64,000 bases of DNA from Paenibacillus oleatilyticus (GTDB lineage Bacteria; Bacillota; Bacilli; Paenibacillales; NBRC-103111), in NCBI RefSeq assembly GCF_018998565.1, contig NZ_JAHNZO010000037.1, positions 1 through 64,000 on the forward strand. Reading direction: 5' to 3'. The notes below the pieces were generated by a model. That model made no database searches. It had not been told where the DNA came from and saw only the letters and a program-made list of their open reading frames with translations. A program made the position numbers and the translations under genes. Below are positions 35,736 to 45,490 of the stretch, piece after piece. Within the stretch, counting starts at the first letter, position 1; each line of letters opens with the position of its first letter.

Positions 35736-36908
35736 GTGGAACCGGGCGATGAAAAACAAACACTTGCAGGTCACCAAAAAATGCTCCGGCTGCTCATCAT
35801 TGTATTTATGAGCGTAACGCTGATTCTTACGTTATACAGCAATACGCTATGGACGATGAATCTCCCCAGAGTTTGGACGGAGACCGGGAGACAAGGCCAG
35901 CTTGTTCAAAACTTTCGGGCCAGCGGAACGCTGCGGCCTGCCAACGAGATCGAGCTTTCAAGCACCCAGGGATGGACTGTAAGCAGCGTCCTCATTAAAG
36001 CAGGAGACCTGGTAAAGAAGGATCAAGTGCTGGTCACTTATGAAAATCGGGCCGTCGATAGCCTTCTGCAGGATGAGCAAGCGATGCTCGCACAGATGAG
36101 GCTAGAGCTGGAGGGGCCGAAGGAGCGTTACGTCGAAGCGATAAAAAACGACGACGATTCGGGTAAGCGCACCGCCAAACGGGAGATTGAGATCGCGCAG
36201 CTGAAAATCGGCGTTCAAGAGAGAAAGATAAGCAACTTACAGCAGAATATTGAAACCAATCGGCAAATCGTCGCGCCATTCGACGGCGTAGTCGCCAAGG
36301 TAAATGCAGTCCAGGGCATGCCATCTGCAAAAGATAGCTTCGATGTGCGTCTATCCAACACGAGCTTGGGGTACCAGGCTGCATTCCTGCTTCCCGTCTC
36401 AGCGACCGAACAGCTGAAGCCCGGCGATAAGCTTAACGTGAACGTAAAAAGCCGCAACGTCACCAAACGAGTGGAAGGTACGGTTGCGGCAATGGAATAT
36501 TCCGATGCTAATGTCGGAGCAGCCTCTCCTATGTCACCGATTGAAGGAGGTGAGCAGCAGAAGGCAACGGCCACCAGAACCAGTCGCCTGCTTGTGACGG
36601 TGCACGGAGAAGAACTGCAAGGTGGCGAGCAAGCAAGTGTACATTTAACCGTTACATCGGCTGAAAAGGGCGGCATGCTTTTGTCGAACAAGGCGATCCG
36701 TCATGCGAGCGGTAGCCCGTACGTTTACGTAGTGGAGGAGAAAAAAGGACCGCTTGGCAACACCTACCACCTCCGCAAGACGGAGATTGAAACAGGCGAT
36801 GCGAATGACAGCGAAACCGTCGTGCTAGCCGGTGCATCTCCGAATCAAGCAATCGTCGTCGAAAGCAGTGAACCGCTAGTGGATGGGCAGAGAGTCAGAA
36901 TGAAGTAG
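35736..36908 (+). CDS. HlyD/RND-type periplasmic adaptor-like protein
   Basis: A 390-residue protein with one N-terminal membrane helix (about 20-40). A split biotinyl/lipoyl-like domain follows: ASGTLRPANEIELSS with VKKDQVLVTYENRAV, then NRQIVAPFDGVVAKVNAVQGM after a coiled-coil hairpin. A beta-barrel region and a C-terminal membrane-proximal domain complete the adaptor plan. Such proteins normally work with exporters (MacB or RND). Here it lies between importer permeases and a solute-binding protein. The start is a GTG at 35736 after AAGGGGTAAGGGGG. Its role in this operon is unknown. Confidence 0.85.
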   Translation: MEPGDEKQTLAGHQKMLRLLIIVFMSVTLILTLYSNTLWTMNLPRVWTETGRQGQLVQNFRASGTLRPANEIELSSTQGWTVSSVLIKAGDLVKKDQVLVTYENRAVDSLLQDEQAMLAQMRLELEGPKERYVEAIKNDDDSGKRTAKREIEIAQLKIGVQERKISNLQQNIETNRQIVAPFDGVVAKVNAVQGMPSAKDSFDVRLSNTSLGYQAAFLLPVSATEQLKPGDKLNVNVKSRNVTKRVEGTVAAMEYSDANVGAASPMSPIEGGEQQKATATRTSRLLVTVHGEELQGGEQASVHLTVTSAEKGGMLLSNKAIRHASGSPYVYVVEEKKGPLGNTYHLRKTEIETGDANDSETVVLAGASPNQAIVVESSEPLVDGQRVRMK

Positions 36909-36966
36909 AGCATATCCATACTAGAGTTTTTTGAACTCGCCATAATAAACGAAAGAAGGGTTTCTT

Positions 36967-38271
36967 TTGAAAAAATGGTTGACAGTACTCAGTTGCGCAG
37001 TACTAGCGCTTTCCTCAACAGCATGCTCCAGCGGGAGCGATAAAACTACGAATAATGATACCAAGGAGCGCAAAAAAGTTGTTCTATCCGTGTATGAGGC
37101 GAGCGATTTCTACAAGCAGGCGAAGATGAAATTCGAGGAAAAGCATCCGGATCTGATGATTGAAATAAAGGAGTATGCAGCGGAAGGCGGGAGTGAGGAG
37201 GGGAAGCTTGAGAAATATGTTCAAACAACGAATACGCAGCTTCTTTCCGGTAAGGGAGCCGATTTGATCGATCTGGACGTGAGCGGGCTGCAAGTCGGGA
37301 AGTACGTCAACAAAAACGCGCTCGTCAACCTGAATGAATTTATGAACAACGATAAGTCGTTCGATTCGAACCACTATTATATGAACATTTTTGAACATGT
37401 CAAAATGAACGGCGGCCTTTACGCTCTGCCAACACGATTTTTCCTCGATACATTGGCCGGGGATTCCGGGGGCATCAAGAAAGCAGGAGTCCAAATTGAC
37501 GATAAAGATTGGACGTGGAGTCAGTTCGCGAAAGCCGGAAAGCTGCTGAATAGCAAGGAGGGTCGCTATGCGATGGGAAATACGCCTCCTGAGCAAATGC
37601 TCGGCTATCTCGTTGCGGACAATTATTCGACACTGGTCGATACGTCCAAACGCAAAGCCGACTTTTTGTCGCCGTTCTTTACCGACCTGCTTAAGCAGGT
37701 GAAGACGATGTATGACGACAAAGTGATTACAGCGAGCCCGGTCAATTTCGGGGATGCTTATTTTTATCCATCTCTACTCATTTCACCGGAGGATTATTTT
37801 ACAGGGCCTGCGCAATTTTTTGAGCAAGGAAAAGTGTATTCGAAGCCGCATGTGAACGGTCAGAAGTCGGGAGTTTCGTTCCAGGGGAACAAGTCGATCG
37901 CTATGAACGCGAACTCGAAGGTTAAGCCGGAAGCTTGGGAGTTCATCAAGTTTCTGCTGTCCGAAGACGTTCAAGCACAGCCACGGCTGCAAGGGTTCTC
38001 CGTGAACAAGTCGGTCAATGAGAAGATATTGGGGGAATTGGCCGCTAAAGGCTCGGCGGCGACTTACTCAGGGACAGAAGTTCCTGTATCTGCTGAGGGC
38101 ATTCAAACGCTGAAGCAAATGATTGCGGGCGCGAATATTTACATTACGGACGACGGCAAGATTCAATCTATTATAGCTGAAGAAGCCAAGGCATATTTCA
38201 GCGGACAGAAATCAGCCGATGACGTAGCCAAGTTGATCCAGAACCGTGTTACGACTTATATCAACGAATAA
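36967..38271 (+). CDS. Extracellular solute-binding lipoprotein (sugar ABC transporter type)
   Basis: A 434-residue family-1 solute-binding protein. The lipobox LSSTAC puts the lipidated cysteine at about residue 20, followed by a Ser/Asn-rich linker. The mature part has the usual two-lobe layout (LSVYEASDFYKQAKMKFEEK at the start, PEAWEFIKFLLSEDVQAQP near the end). Starts with TTG at 36967. It would deliver substrate to the two permeases upstream. The closest-fitting role is uptake of an oligosaccharide, but the ligand cannot be inferred. Confidence 0.9.
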   Translation: MKKWLTVLSCAVLALSSTACSSGSDKTTNNDTKERKKVVLSVYEASDFYKQAKMKFEEKHPDLMIEIKEYAAEGGSEEGKLEKYVQTTNTQLLSGKGADLIDLDVSGLQVGKYVNKNALVNLNEFMNNDKSFDSNHYYMNIFEHVKMNGGLYALPTRFFLDTLAGDSGGIKKAGVQIDDKDWTWSQFAKAGKLLNSKEGRYAMGNTPPEQMLGYLVADNYSTLVDTSKRKADFLSPFFTDLLKQVKTMYDDKVITASPVNFGDAYFYPSLLISPEDYFTGPAQFFEQGKVYSKPHVNGQKSGVSFQGNKSIAMNANSKVKPEAWEFIKFLLSEDVQAQPRLQGFSVNKSVNEKILGELAAKGSAATYSGTEVPVSAEGIQTLKQMIAGANIYITDDGKIQSIIAEEAKAYFSGQKSADDVAKLIQNRVTTYINE

Positions 38272-38305
38272 ATCCCACAAGCTCACAAAGAAAGGAAGAT
38301 CCTCA

Positions 38306-38938
38306 ATGAAAAAATGGATGACATTCTCCCTGCTTGTTGTATTTACAGCCACGATGACGGGTTGTTTTGGAACCGAACAAGGCACGATGCCAAGCAAGGA
38401 ATCAAGCAAGATGATCGATGGGCAACAAACACAAACCCAAGCGTCTACAACACAATCGTCCCCTGCGTCCCAATCGCCGAAGCCTGATACTGCTGCGGTT
38501 GCAGACGGCAAGTCTGAAACAAAGCTTTTATTTTCCGAACAACTGGAAATTTTGATTCCAAAAGAGTTCAAAGAAAAATCAAACAAAACAGGGGAGGTTA
38601 TCTATAAGGATAAGAGCGAAGAAGTGACGATTAGGATCCACCATGATCCCGAACAAACGACAACGGATCGAAATATGGATCCACGTTTTTTGCAGAAGCT
38701 TGCTGCCATTATGAAAGAAAATTATACAGACGCCAAGCTGCTCCGTGAGGAAGTGATTAAAGTGAATGGCAAGCAGCTTATTGTTGTCGAAGCGGATTCT
38801 AAAGATAAATACGCCCTGAGATCGTGGGGATTTTTAAACGGAGAGTTTTTGGAAATCGAAATCACTTGCCCGGTAAAGAAGAAAGCGGAGTGGCAAGCCG
38901 TTGCAAACGATATCGTGAATTCGATCAAGATGAAGTAG
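38306..38938 (+). CDS. Predicted lipoprotein of unknown function
   Basis: A 210-residue lipoprotein with lipobox TMTGC (Cys at about residue 20), then a Ser/Thr/Gln-rich linker of about 50 residues and a compact C-terminal domain (about 75-210). It ends in KKAEWQAVANDIVNSIKMK, as in domains resembling PsbP/DcrB-like folds. ATG at 38306 has AAAGGAAG upstream. It is the last gene of the MalF-MalG-HlyD-binding protein operon and is followed by a terminator. The domain assignment is tentative. Confidence 0.75.
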   Translation: MKKWMTFSLLVVFTATMTGCFGTEQGTMPSKESSKMIDGQQTQTQASTTQSSPASQSPKPDTAAVADGKSETKLLFSEQLEILIPKEFKEKSNKTGEVIYKDKSEEVTIRIHHDPEQTTTDRNMDPRFLQKLAAIMKENYTDAKLLREEVIKVNGKQLIVVEADSKDKYALRSWGFLNGEFLEIEITCPVKKKAEWQAVANDIVNSIKMK

Positions 38939-38953
38939 CAGTCGCGTCACCAG

Positions 38954-38980
38954 CCACTTTCGCAGAAAGTGGTTTTGTTT
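38954..38980 (+). terminator. Intrinsic terminator after the lipoprotein gene
   Basis: CCACTTTC pairs with GAAAGTGG around GCA, followed by TTTTGTTTT. Between it and yhaM, a short frame (KVVLEGNKAYVVE, stop near 39061) looks like another gene-tail remnant. Confidence 0.85.
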
Positions 38981-39095
38981 TATCTGAAGATAAAGTCGAT
39001 TCAATGACTTAATAAGCCGAAAGTAGTTCTAGAAGGCAATAAGGCGTATGTTGTCGAATAACTCATAAACCACATTGGTAAGGAGCGACAATACA

Positions 39096-40052
39096 GTGAC
39101 TTTGATTAGAACTTTTACTGAGGGTGACGAAATCATCGGATTTTATTTGCTGAAGAAAGCCGATATAAAGCAAACCAATTCAACACCTCCGAAAGATTAT
39201 TTTGATATTGTCTTGGCTGATACTAGCGGAGAAATCCCGGCGAAGCTCTGGGATGTTTCTCCTGCCGATAAAGAGACATACTTCCCGATGATGCTGGTGA
39301 AAGTGCAAGGGCTCGTTCAAATGTATCGTGAAAAGCCTCAGATGAAGATTAACCGAATTCGCAAGGCAACGGAAGAGGATGGGTATACGCTGACGGACTT
39401 TATCAGATCAGCACCGATTCAACCGATTGATCTGGTACATATGATCAAGCAAACGGCAGCAAGCATTCAGGACAGTGACCTTAGAAGCGTGGTGGAGTTC
39501 TGTATCAGCAAGGTAGAAGAGAGGCTTATGCATTATCCGGCTGCGAAGGGAATGCATCATGCTTACTATGCAGGGCTGGCTTATCATATTTGTCGGATGC
39601 TTGAGCTCGGTGAATTTGTGGCAAAGCAGCGTCCTTTCCTTAATCTCGATCTAATCAAAGCCGGCATTATACTGCACGACATAGCGAAGCCTGAGGAGAT
39701 GAATGCACAGCTCGGGATTGTGACGGATTATAGCTTTAAAGGGAAGTTGCTGGGACATATTTCGTTAGCGGCAAACTGGATAATTGAAGCTGCTATTGCT
39801 TTGGGCATGGACACCTCGGATGAGAAAATCGTTATACTCCAACACTTGGTTCTTTCTCATCACAATCTCGGGGAATGGGGCAGCCCGGTGCAGCCGCAAA
39901 TACCCGAGGCCGTAGCGTTGCATTATATCGACACACTGGATGCAAAGCTTCAGGCTGTTGAGGATGCGTTAGATTCGCTGCCGGATTCGGAGGAATGGAC
40001 GCAGCCACTTAAGATCATTGAGAATAAACAAATATATCGGATGAAAAAATAA
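39096..40052 (+). CDS. yhaM: YhaM-type 3'-5' exoribonuclease (OB-fold plus HD domain)
   Basis: A 318-residue nuclease of the YhaM/CBF1 family, which trims single-stranded RNA and DNA from the 3' end. An N-terminal OB-fold (about 1-100, with DYFDIVLADTSGEIPAKLWD) is followed by an HD phosphohydrolase domain. That domain has GMHHAYYAGLAYH, the metal-binding pair in IILHDIAKPEE and the late HHNLGEWGSPV. The GTG at 39096 follows AAGGAGCGA; an upstream in-frame start lacks a site. It is monocistronic with a terminator. Confidence 0.92.
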   Translation: MTLIRTFTEGDEIIGFYLLKKADIKQTNSTPPKDYFDIVLADTSGEIPAKLWDVSPADKETYFPMMLVKVQGLVQMYREKPQMKINRIRKATEEDGYTLTDFIRSAPIQPIDLVHMIKQTAASIQDSDLRSVVEFCISKVEERLMHYPAAKGMHHAYYAGLAYHICRMLELGEFVAKQRPFLNLDLIKAGIILHDIAKPEEMNAQLGIVTDYSFKGKLLGHISLAANWIIEAAIALGMDTSDEKIVILQHLVLSHHNLGEWGSPVQPQIPEAVALHYIDTLDAKLQAVEDALDSLPDSEEWTQPLKIIENKQIYRMKK

Positions 40053-40078
40053 ACGATTTTTTCTATGGGTACATTAGA

Positions 40079-40105
40079 AGTCGCATGTCATGCGGCTTTT
40101 TCGTT
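40079..40105 (+). terminator. Intrinsic terminator after yhaM
   Basis: AGTCGCAT pairs with ATGCGGCT around a three-base loop, followed by TTTTCGTTTT. Confidence 0.8.
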
Positions 40106-40310
40106 TTGTGACATTGAGAAATATAACGGTAGGTGTCGGTTGCATTATTTGTGTAATCATTACTATTAATCTGTAAATGTAAGGGAATGTTAGTATATTC
40201 CAAACAGAAGTGAGAAATGAACATACACATTAATAAGGTATATAAGTAAAATTATGGAAAATGGAGGGTGTCCATTTAATAAACTATAACATAGAGGAGG
40301 TAATTTATTC

Positions 40311-41336
40311 ATGAGAACGAAGCTTTTCCGCATGTTTTTGGTCTTTTGTCTGGGTGTATTCTTTTTGTTAACCGTTTGCTCCGTGTCGCCGGAACGTGTC
40401 AATGCGGCTTCCACGTCGTATGAGGCGGAAAACGGAACCATGAGCGGAACGGCGAACTCAGTAACTTGTAAGGCTTGCTCCGGCGGTTTCAAGGTTGGGC
40501 ATATTGGCAGCAGCTCGGCGAATTATGTGACACTGAATGTCAATGTAATAAGTAAGGGATCGTACAATATGGATATCTACTTCCTGGTAAACGGTACGCG
40601 AGACTTTTACTTCAGTGTCAATGGCGGAACAGGAACGCAAAAAACGCTGAGTGGTTCAAGCTGGGGCACTCCTGTAAAAACTTCTGTGCCGGTACAGTTG
40701 AATGCCGGAAACAATACGATAAAATTTTACAATAATGCGGCGAATGCGCCGGATTTGGACCGTATTGTTATCACTGGCAACACAGTTACGGCGGGCTGGA
40801 CCGAGATACCTTGGGACAAGAATTCTTATTATGTACAGAACAGGACAGGAGCGCCTATGTCCGAACGATTTTGGATCGTAGATGGTGTTTATACTACCCG
40901 GGTTTACGCAGGTGAGGAGCGGGTTGAGATGCGCTGGGATAATTGGACCGATCAAAACAAAGATAATATGTGGGAGGCCGACGTCATGTTCGAGCCTGGA
41001 ACGGAAAAGACCGCCATTATGCAGATCAAGAGCAACACGGGCGGCGAACCGATCTATATTCAGGCAACGGCCGATGGCAACATTCGTAACAATGGCGATT
41101 CTACTAACATTGCGACAAACATGGCAGGCACTTGGTTTAATCTCAAATGTGCCTTTAATCCTGCAACCGGTTCAGCACGCATCTGGATCAACGATGTTTT
41201 GGTCAAAACTCGACAGTACAATACAACTGACCGTGAATGGTACTTCAAGAACGGAACGTACAACAATGGAATCTCGAAGGGCAAATATTCCGAGGCGCAC
41301 TTCAAGAACTTGCGAATGTATCGAAAGGACAATTAG
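40311..41336 (+). CDS. Secreted CBM35 protein with a PL7-like lyase domain
   Basis: A 341-residue exported protein. The signal peptide ends near residue 33 (ERVNA). Residues about 36-160 are a carbohydrate-binding module of the CBM35/CBM6 type (SYEAENGTMSGTA start, NAPDLDRIVITG end). The C-terminal half (about 165-341) looks like a beta-jelly-roll polysaccharide lyase. RVEMRW, MQIKSN and YFKNGTYNN correspond in order and spacing to the RSExR, QIH and YFKxGxYxQ motifs of alginate-lyase family PL7. The catalytic His of QIH is Lys here, so specificity or activity may differ. ATG follows GAGGAGG. Its 3' end is duplicated near 33.6 kb. Confidence 0.75.
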   Translation: MRTKLFRMFLVFCLGVFFLLTVCSVSPERVNAASTSYEAENGTMSGTANSVTCKACSGGFKVGHIGSSSANYVTLNVNVISKGSYNMDIYFLVNGTRDFYFSVNGGTGTQKTLSGSSWGTPVKTSVPVQLNAGNNTIKFYNNAANAPDLDRIVITGNTVTAGWTEIPWDKNSYYVQNRTGAPMSERFWIVDGVYTTRVYAGEERVEMRWDNWTDQNKDNMWEADVMFEPGTEKTAIMQIKSNTGGEPIYIQATADGNIRNNGDSTNIATNMAGTWFNLKCAFNPATGSARIWINDVLVKTRQYNTTDREWYFKNGTYNNGISKGKYSEAHFKNLRMYRKDN

Positions 41337-41412
41337 GAATAACACACAACCACTGCATGAGCGGATTCTTGATTCAGAGAATTCGCTCATTTTCATGCAA
41401 AGAGATTGAAAA
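41296..41412 (+). repeat. CBM35 gene 3' end and terminator (copy B of the duplication)
   Basis: Encodes HFKNLRMYRKDN and the stop. A GAGCGGATTC...GAATTCGCTC hairpin follows with a T-rich end (about 41360-41392), acting as the terminator. It closely matches 33567-33683. Confidence 0.75.
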
Positions 41413-41473
41413 GTGATTTAAGGGATTCAAATTTGCATTTCATCCAAAAACAAACTATATAAAGTCAATTTGT

Positions 41474-42051
41474 CATCGAACTATTCGACTCGGGAGAGCA
41501 GTTGGTATCTTATTATGAGCGCCATGAAACTCCATTCCATATTTTGATTTTTGATATTGAAATGGGTGGGATGAACGGGATTCAAACAGCCCGAACCATA
41601 AGAGGGTTAAATAACCTGGATGAACAAATTATTTTTCTGACAAGTTACCCCAAATATATGGTGGAAAGTTTTGACGTCATGACATTCCAGTATTTGATAA
41701 AACCCATTGCACCCTCGATCTTGGAGGAGAAAATCATCAAGCTACACCAATACTTTCAAGCACTTGATAAAAAGTTTATGGTCATCAAGTCAGCCTATGA
41801 CGAAGTCGTATTTTCACCTCGAATCAAACCTATGAAAGCAAAGGCACGATTACAGATTATGCGGAAGCCTTAAAAGACTGTAACTTCTTGCAAATCCATC
41901 GTTTCCATTATTATTAACCTGCTTCATGTGAGGAAGTTTGCTAGCGGAGTTGTTCTAATGTCCAATGGGATGGAATTACCCATAGGCCGTTCTAAAATTA
42001 AAGAGGTTAAAGATGTCTACACCAAATTTATGATTAGGAAGTTCGATTAAT
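41474..42051 (+). pseudogene. Decayed AgrA/LytR-type response regulator
   Basis: The frame to 41873 holds a receiver domain (HILIFDIEMGGMNGIQTAR with the acceptor Asp, then FLTSYPKYMV and YLIKPI) but lacks its N-terminal acidic pocket. After KSAYDEVVFS the frame shifts. Pieces of a LytTR DNA-binding domain follow in other frames: DYAEALKDCNFLQIHRFHYY then stop, and MSNGMELPIGRSKIKEV to the stop at 42051. It has a truncated start and at least two frame changes. The adjacent sensor is also broken, so the system is dead. Confidence 0.8.
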
Positions 42052-43066
42052 ATGTTTCTATATCATTTGCCTATTATCCTTAGCATTGTTCTTCTGATGG
42101 GTGCTCAAGTTAATTTTTTCTTCAATTCGGTTTTTGATAAATCAGCTAAAAAACATAACCGATTCATTTACTTTATTATCTTTGGATTGCTCGATTACCT
42201 ATACCTGGTTATTCCCGTCTCTCCTATTATATCTTTGATTCTACCTTTGCTTTTTGTATTTAGTATTGCGCAATCTTATACCGTAGAATATAAAACCAAG
42301 TTCACTTTTTCTATACTTTACTGTGTTTTAACGTCTCTCGCTAATTTTTCATCCCTTTATATTTTTTATACCCTAGATTCAGTTGACTTTAACTTTGCCC
42401 CTGTAAATGAACAAGATCAGATCGCCAACACCAAAGCTCTTTTACTCGGTTGCATGATCATGTTTGCGATCATTCAGATCGTACGACTAGTTCAAACGTA
42501 GAAGTTTCTCTTTGCATTCTCGTTACTACGTATTATTTTTGGTTATTCCTATCGTAAGTTTCTACCAACTGAGCATTCTAACTTATAAGGACGTCTATTC
42601 TTTCATTACCGTCATTGGATTTCTTCTCTTAAACGTTATGATCGTCTATATTTTTGATAATATCGTTGATAAATTTCAATTTATGCATGAGAATGCTCAG
42701 TTGCAACATCAGATGGACTATCAGGATGCGAATTACGAAAAAGTCGTTCACAGCTTCAAATCCATTAAAAGAATCATTCACGATACGAATCAACAGTTTT
42801 TGTATATTGAAGAGTGTATTAAGCGAAATGAGCTTGCAGCAGCCATGGAACATATTAAGACTACATTAAATAAAGTCGAGGGAGCCTATCACCGGGTGAA
42901 TACGGGGAATCTGGTTATAGATGCTCTTGTCACAAATACGCTAAATATTGGACAAGCCAATGGCATAAGAATAGATACGAAGCTTAACTTATGTTCACAA
43001 GAAGTCCATATTGACCGTTATGACTTATGTGTTGTCATTTTAAACGAACAATCCTTAGACAACATG
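42052..43066 (+). pseudogene. Decayed AgrC-like (GHKL) sensor kinase
   Basis: An N-terminal membrane part (42052-42501, about five helices) stops early. A different frame continues the sixth helix and the cytoplasmic dimerisation helices (42512 on; SFKSIKRIIHDTNQQFLYIE carries the phospho-accepting His). The kinase then ends at the start of its ATPase domain, where DLCVVILNEQSLDN recalls an N box. A transcription terminator occupies the place of the rest. It is thus frameshifted and 3'-truncated. No AgrB or AgrD gene is present. Confidence 0.78.
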
Positions 43067-43090
43067 TTGTTTAGGGATTGTTTTTTTCGT
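43050..43090 (+). terminator. Terminator hairpin at the truncated kinase end
   Basis: AACAATCC pairs with GGATTGTT, with an inner AACA/TGTT pairing, followed by TTTTTCG. Confidence 0.75.
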
Positions 43091-43179
43091 TTCAGGGCGA
43101 TTTTTAATATAACAGCCTTCTTCCTTGTATGATGAATTCAGTAAGTTACATCTAGAATGAATACGAGGAGAAAGTAATA

Positions 43180-45234
43180 ATGAAGAGAATAGTTTCTGCA
43201 TTAATGACCGCTTCACTTATTGCAATACCGGTCACCCCAGCTTTTGCTCTAACGAATCATGCTACTGTAAAAGAAAAGGCACAGGAGCTGGCTTCGAAGA
43301 TCGTGTCCGATTATGATGTAAGTGGATTGCAGTATGCAATTATGGATCATGGATCCATTGTTTTATCCGATAGCGCTGGTGTATACGATAAAGCGACCAA
43401 GAGTCCGATAACTAAAGACACGATGTTTGGAATAGGCTCGGTAAGTAAAACGTATGTGTCTGCTGCAACGATGATGCTAGCTGATGCTAATAAAATTGAT
43501 ATTGATAAACCGCTAACTACGTATATCAAGGACTTTAAAATGGCAGATGAACGATACAAAAAGATTACGCCACGCATGTTAATGAATCATTCTTCAGGCC
43601 TTTACGGTAGTCACTATCCGAATAGTTTTTTGTTTAATGATAATGATACGAGAAATAAAGATGAATTATTGGTAAAATTGCAATCAGAAAACTTAAAGTC
43701 AAACCCCGGCGAATCTTCGGTCTATTGTAATGATGGTTTTCAGCTGCTTGAAATCTTGATTGAACGAGTGAGCGGTTTAAGTTATAGCGAATTTCTTGAA
43801 ACCTATTTTAGCAAGCCTCTTCATTTAACCTCTACCAAAACACCACGTGATTCATTTGATAGAGACAGGCTCATAAAAACTTATTTTCCTGGGATAAATC
43901 AGGCTTTGCCCGTTGAGAATGCCAATCTCATTGGGTCAGGAGGCCTCTACTCCACGGCCGAAGAAGTAGTTAAGTTCGCTGAAGTATTAATTGGGAATCG
44001 AACGGATATTTTATCTGAGAAGTCAGCAAAGGCTATGCAAAGTCATGAGTATAGAAAGGGAGCGTGGGTTACTGAAGAGACAAACACCATTAATTATGGT
44101 CTTAGTTGGGATGCCGTCCGTTTAGCTCCGTTTAGTGATTACGGAATAACCGCATTATTTAAAGGTGGAGATACGTTTATGTATCACGCTGCTTTGACTA
44201 CCCTACCCGAACATGATATTTCTATAGCTGTGCTCTCGTCGGGAGGTAATGGTGTTTACACTAGTACGTTTGCATCTAATATTTTATTGGAATATACAAG
44301 AGCCAAAGGCATCATTAAAGAGATCCTGCCTGAAAAAACATTTGAAGCTCCAGTGAAAGTGGACATGCCATCCGATTTGCTTGCTTACTCTGGATTATAC
44401 GGTACCGTAGGTAACACGGTAAATCTGGAGATAAAGAACGGAGAGATTGATTTACCCACTCTAGCATTTGGATCGCTCCCGCCTCAAAAATATGTATATA
44501 CAGGCAATGGACAATTTAAAAATAACGATGGGAGTGCAACCATAAGCTTTGAACAACCGAAGAATGGAAAAACCTACTTAAAACTTGACGCGTATACAAA
44601 TACTCCAGGATTAGGTCAAACGGTTTTGGTAAATTATGAATATCAAAAGTTAGATTCCAATCCTCTAAATCAGTCAACTAAAACGGTATGGGAACATAGG
44701 AATGGAAAAAACTACTACCCTTTGGATGAAAAGATAACTTCAATGAGGTATCTGCTCAAAGCACTTGAGGTTAAAAACATATCCGTTGACATCAACCATG
44801 GATACGCATCCGGCACTAAAATTGTTGATATGAATAAAGCAGTAAATGTAGTTGATATTCCTATTACGAACGGAAGAGATGCTTTTGATCTGAATTTCTA
44901 TAACGTGGACGGTACAGAGCATTTAATGATCGATGGACAATCCTATATTAGTGAAGATGCTATTCAACTCATTTACGAAGGGAACTCCTCGATTTGCATC
45001 ATACCATCCACCGGACGGGCTGTATGGTATAAGATTAATGAGAAATCAGCCAATCGAGTCATGACCGTTGAGACTCCGGCAAGCGGGGGATTTGCCGTTT
45101 ATGACGCGAAGGGAATGGTTGTGAACTTTTCAAAGGCAAGCAACAATCATTCGGTAGTACTACCTGAAGGCGGGATGATCGTTTTTGGTGGTAATAAGGG
45201 GGATGTCTTTAAAATTAATTTGAAGAATAAATAG
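43180..45234 (+). CDS. Secreted serine hydrolase of the class C beta-lactamase/PBP4* family
   Basis: A 684-residue exported protein. The signal peptide ends near residue 23 (TPAFA). The catalytic domain (about 35-380) has Ser87-x-x-Lys90 in SVSK, Tyr182-Cys-Asn184 as the YxN motif and a KGG triad in LFKGGDTF. These are the marks of class C beta-lactamases, D-Ala-D-Ala peptidases and related esterases. The 300-residue C-terminal extension is beta-rich with no named family; relatives use it as a lipocalin-like or binding domain. ATG at 43180 follows GAGGAG. Its substrate is open: esterase, peptidase or beta-lactamase. Confidence 0.88.
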   Translation: MKRIVSALMTASLIAIPVTPAFALTNHATVKEKAQELASKIVSDYDVSGLQYAIMDHGSIVLSDSAGVYDKATKSPITKDTMFGIGSVSKTYVSAATMMLADANKIDIDKPLTTYIKDFKMADERYKKITPRMLMNHSSGLYGSHYPNSFLFNDNDTRNKDELLVKLQSENLKSNPGESSVYCNDGFQLLEILIERVSGLSYSEFLETYFSKPLHLTSTKTPRDSFDRDRLIKTYFPGINQALPVENANLIGSGGLYSTAEEVVKFAEVLIGNRTDILSEKSAKAMQSHEYRKGAWVTEETNTINYGLSWDAVRLAPFSDYGITALFKGGDTFMYHAALTTLPEHDISIAVLSSGGNGVYTSTFASNILLEYTRAKGIIKEILPEKTFEAPVKVDMPSDLLAYSGLYGTVGNTVNLEIKNGEIDLPTLAFGSLPPQKYVYTGNGQFKNNDGSATISFEQPKNGKTYLKLDAYTNTPGLGQTVLVNYEYQKLDSNPLNQSTKTVWEHRNGKNYYPLDEKITSMRYLLKALEVKNISVDINHGYASGTKIVDMNKAVNVVDIPITNGRDAFDLNFYNVDGTEHLMIDGQSYISEDAIQLIYEGNSSICIIPSTGRAVWYKINEKSANRVMTVETPASGGFAVYDAKGMVVNFSKASNNHSVVLPEGGMIVFGGNKGDVFKINLKNK

Positions 45235-45247
45235 ATTTGTAGCATAA

Positions 45248-45274
45248 AAGTCCGCTAACCAGCGGGCTTTTTGA
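45248..45274 (+). terminator. Intrinsic terminator after the serine hydrolase gene
   Basis: AGTCCGCT pairs with AGCGGGCT around AACC, followed by TTTT. Confidence 0.8.
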
Positions 45275-45490
45275 TTTGTGGAAGTTCTTGTCCAATGTTT
45301 GAGCCAATTAGCGCTTAGATGGAGGAAGGGGATATTGTGAGCGGGAGAACGAGGGCGGCTTAGGGACGTGAAATAAACCATTGGATGCAGTACTAGTTGT
45401 TCGCGCTGAATAATAGTATTAAGAACAACTGCATGTTTTTACACATGCGCTTGCACCAATAGGGAATGGAACGCCAAGAGGAGGGTATGT

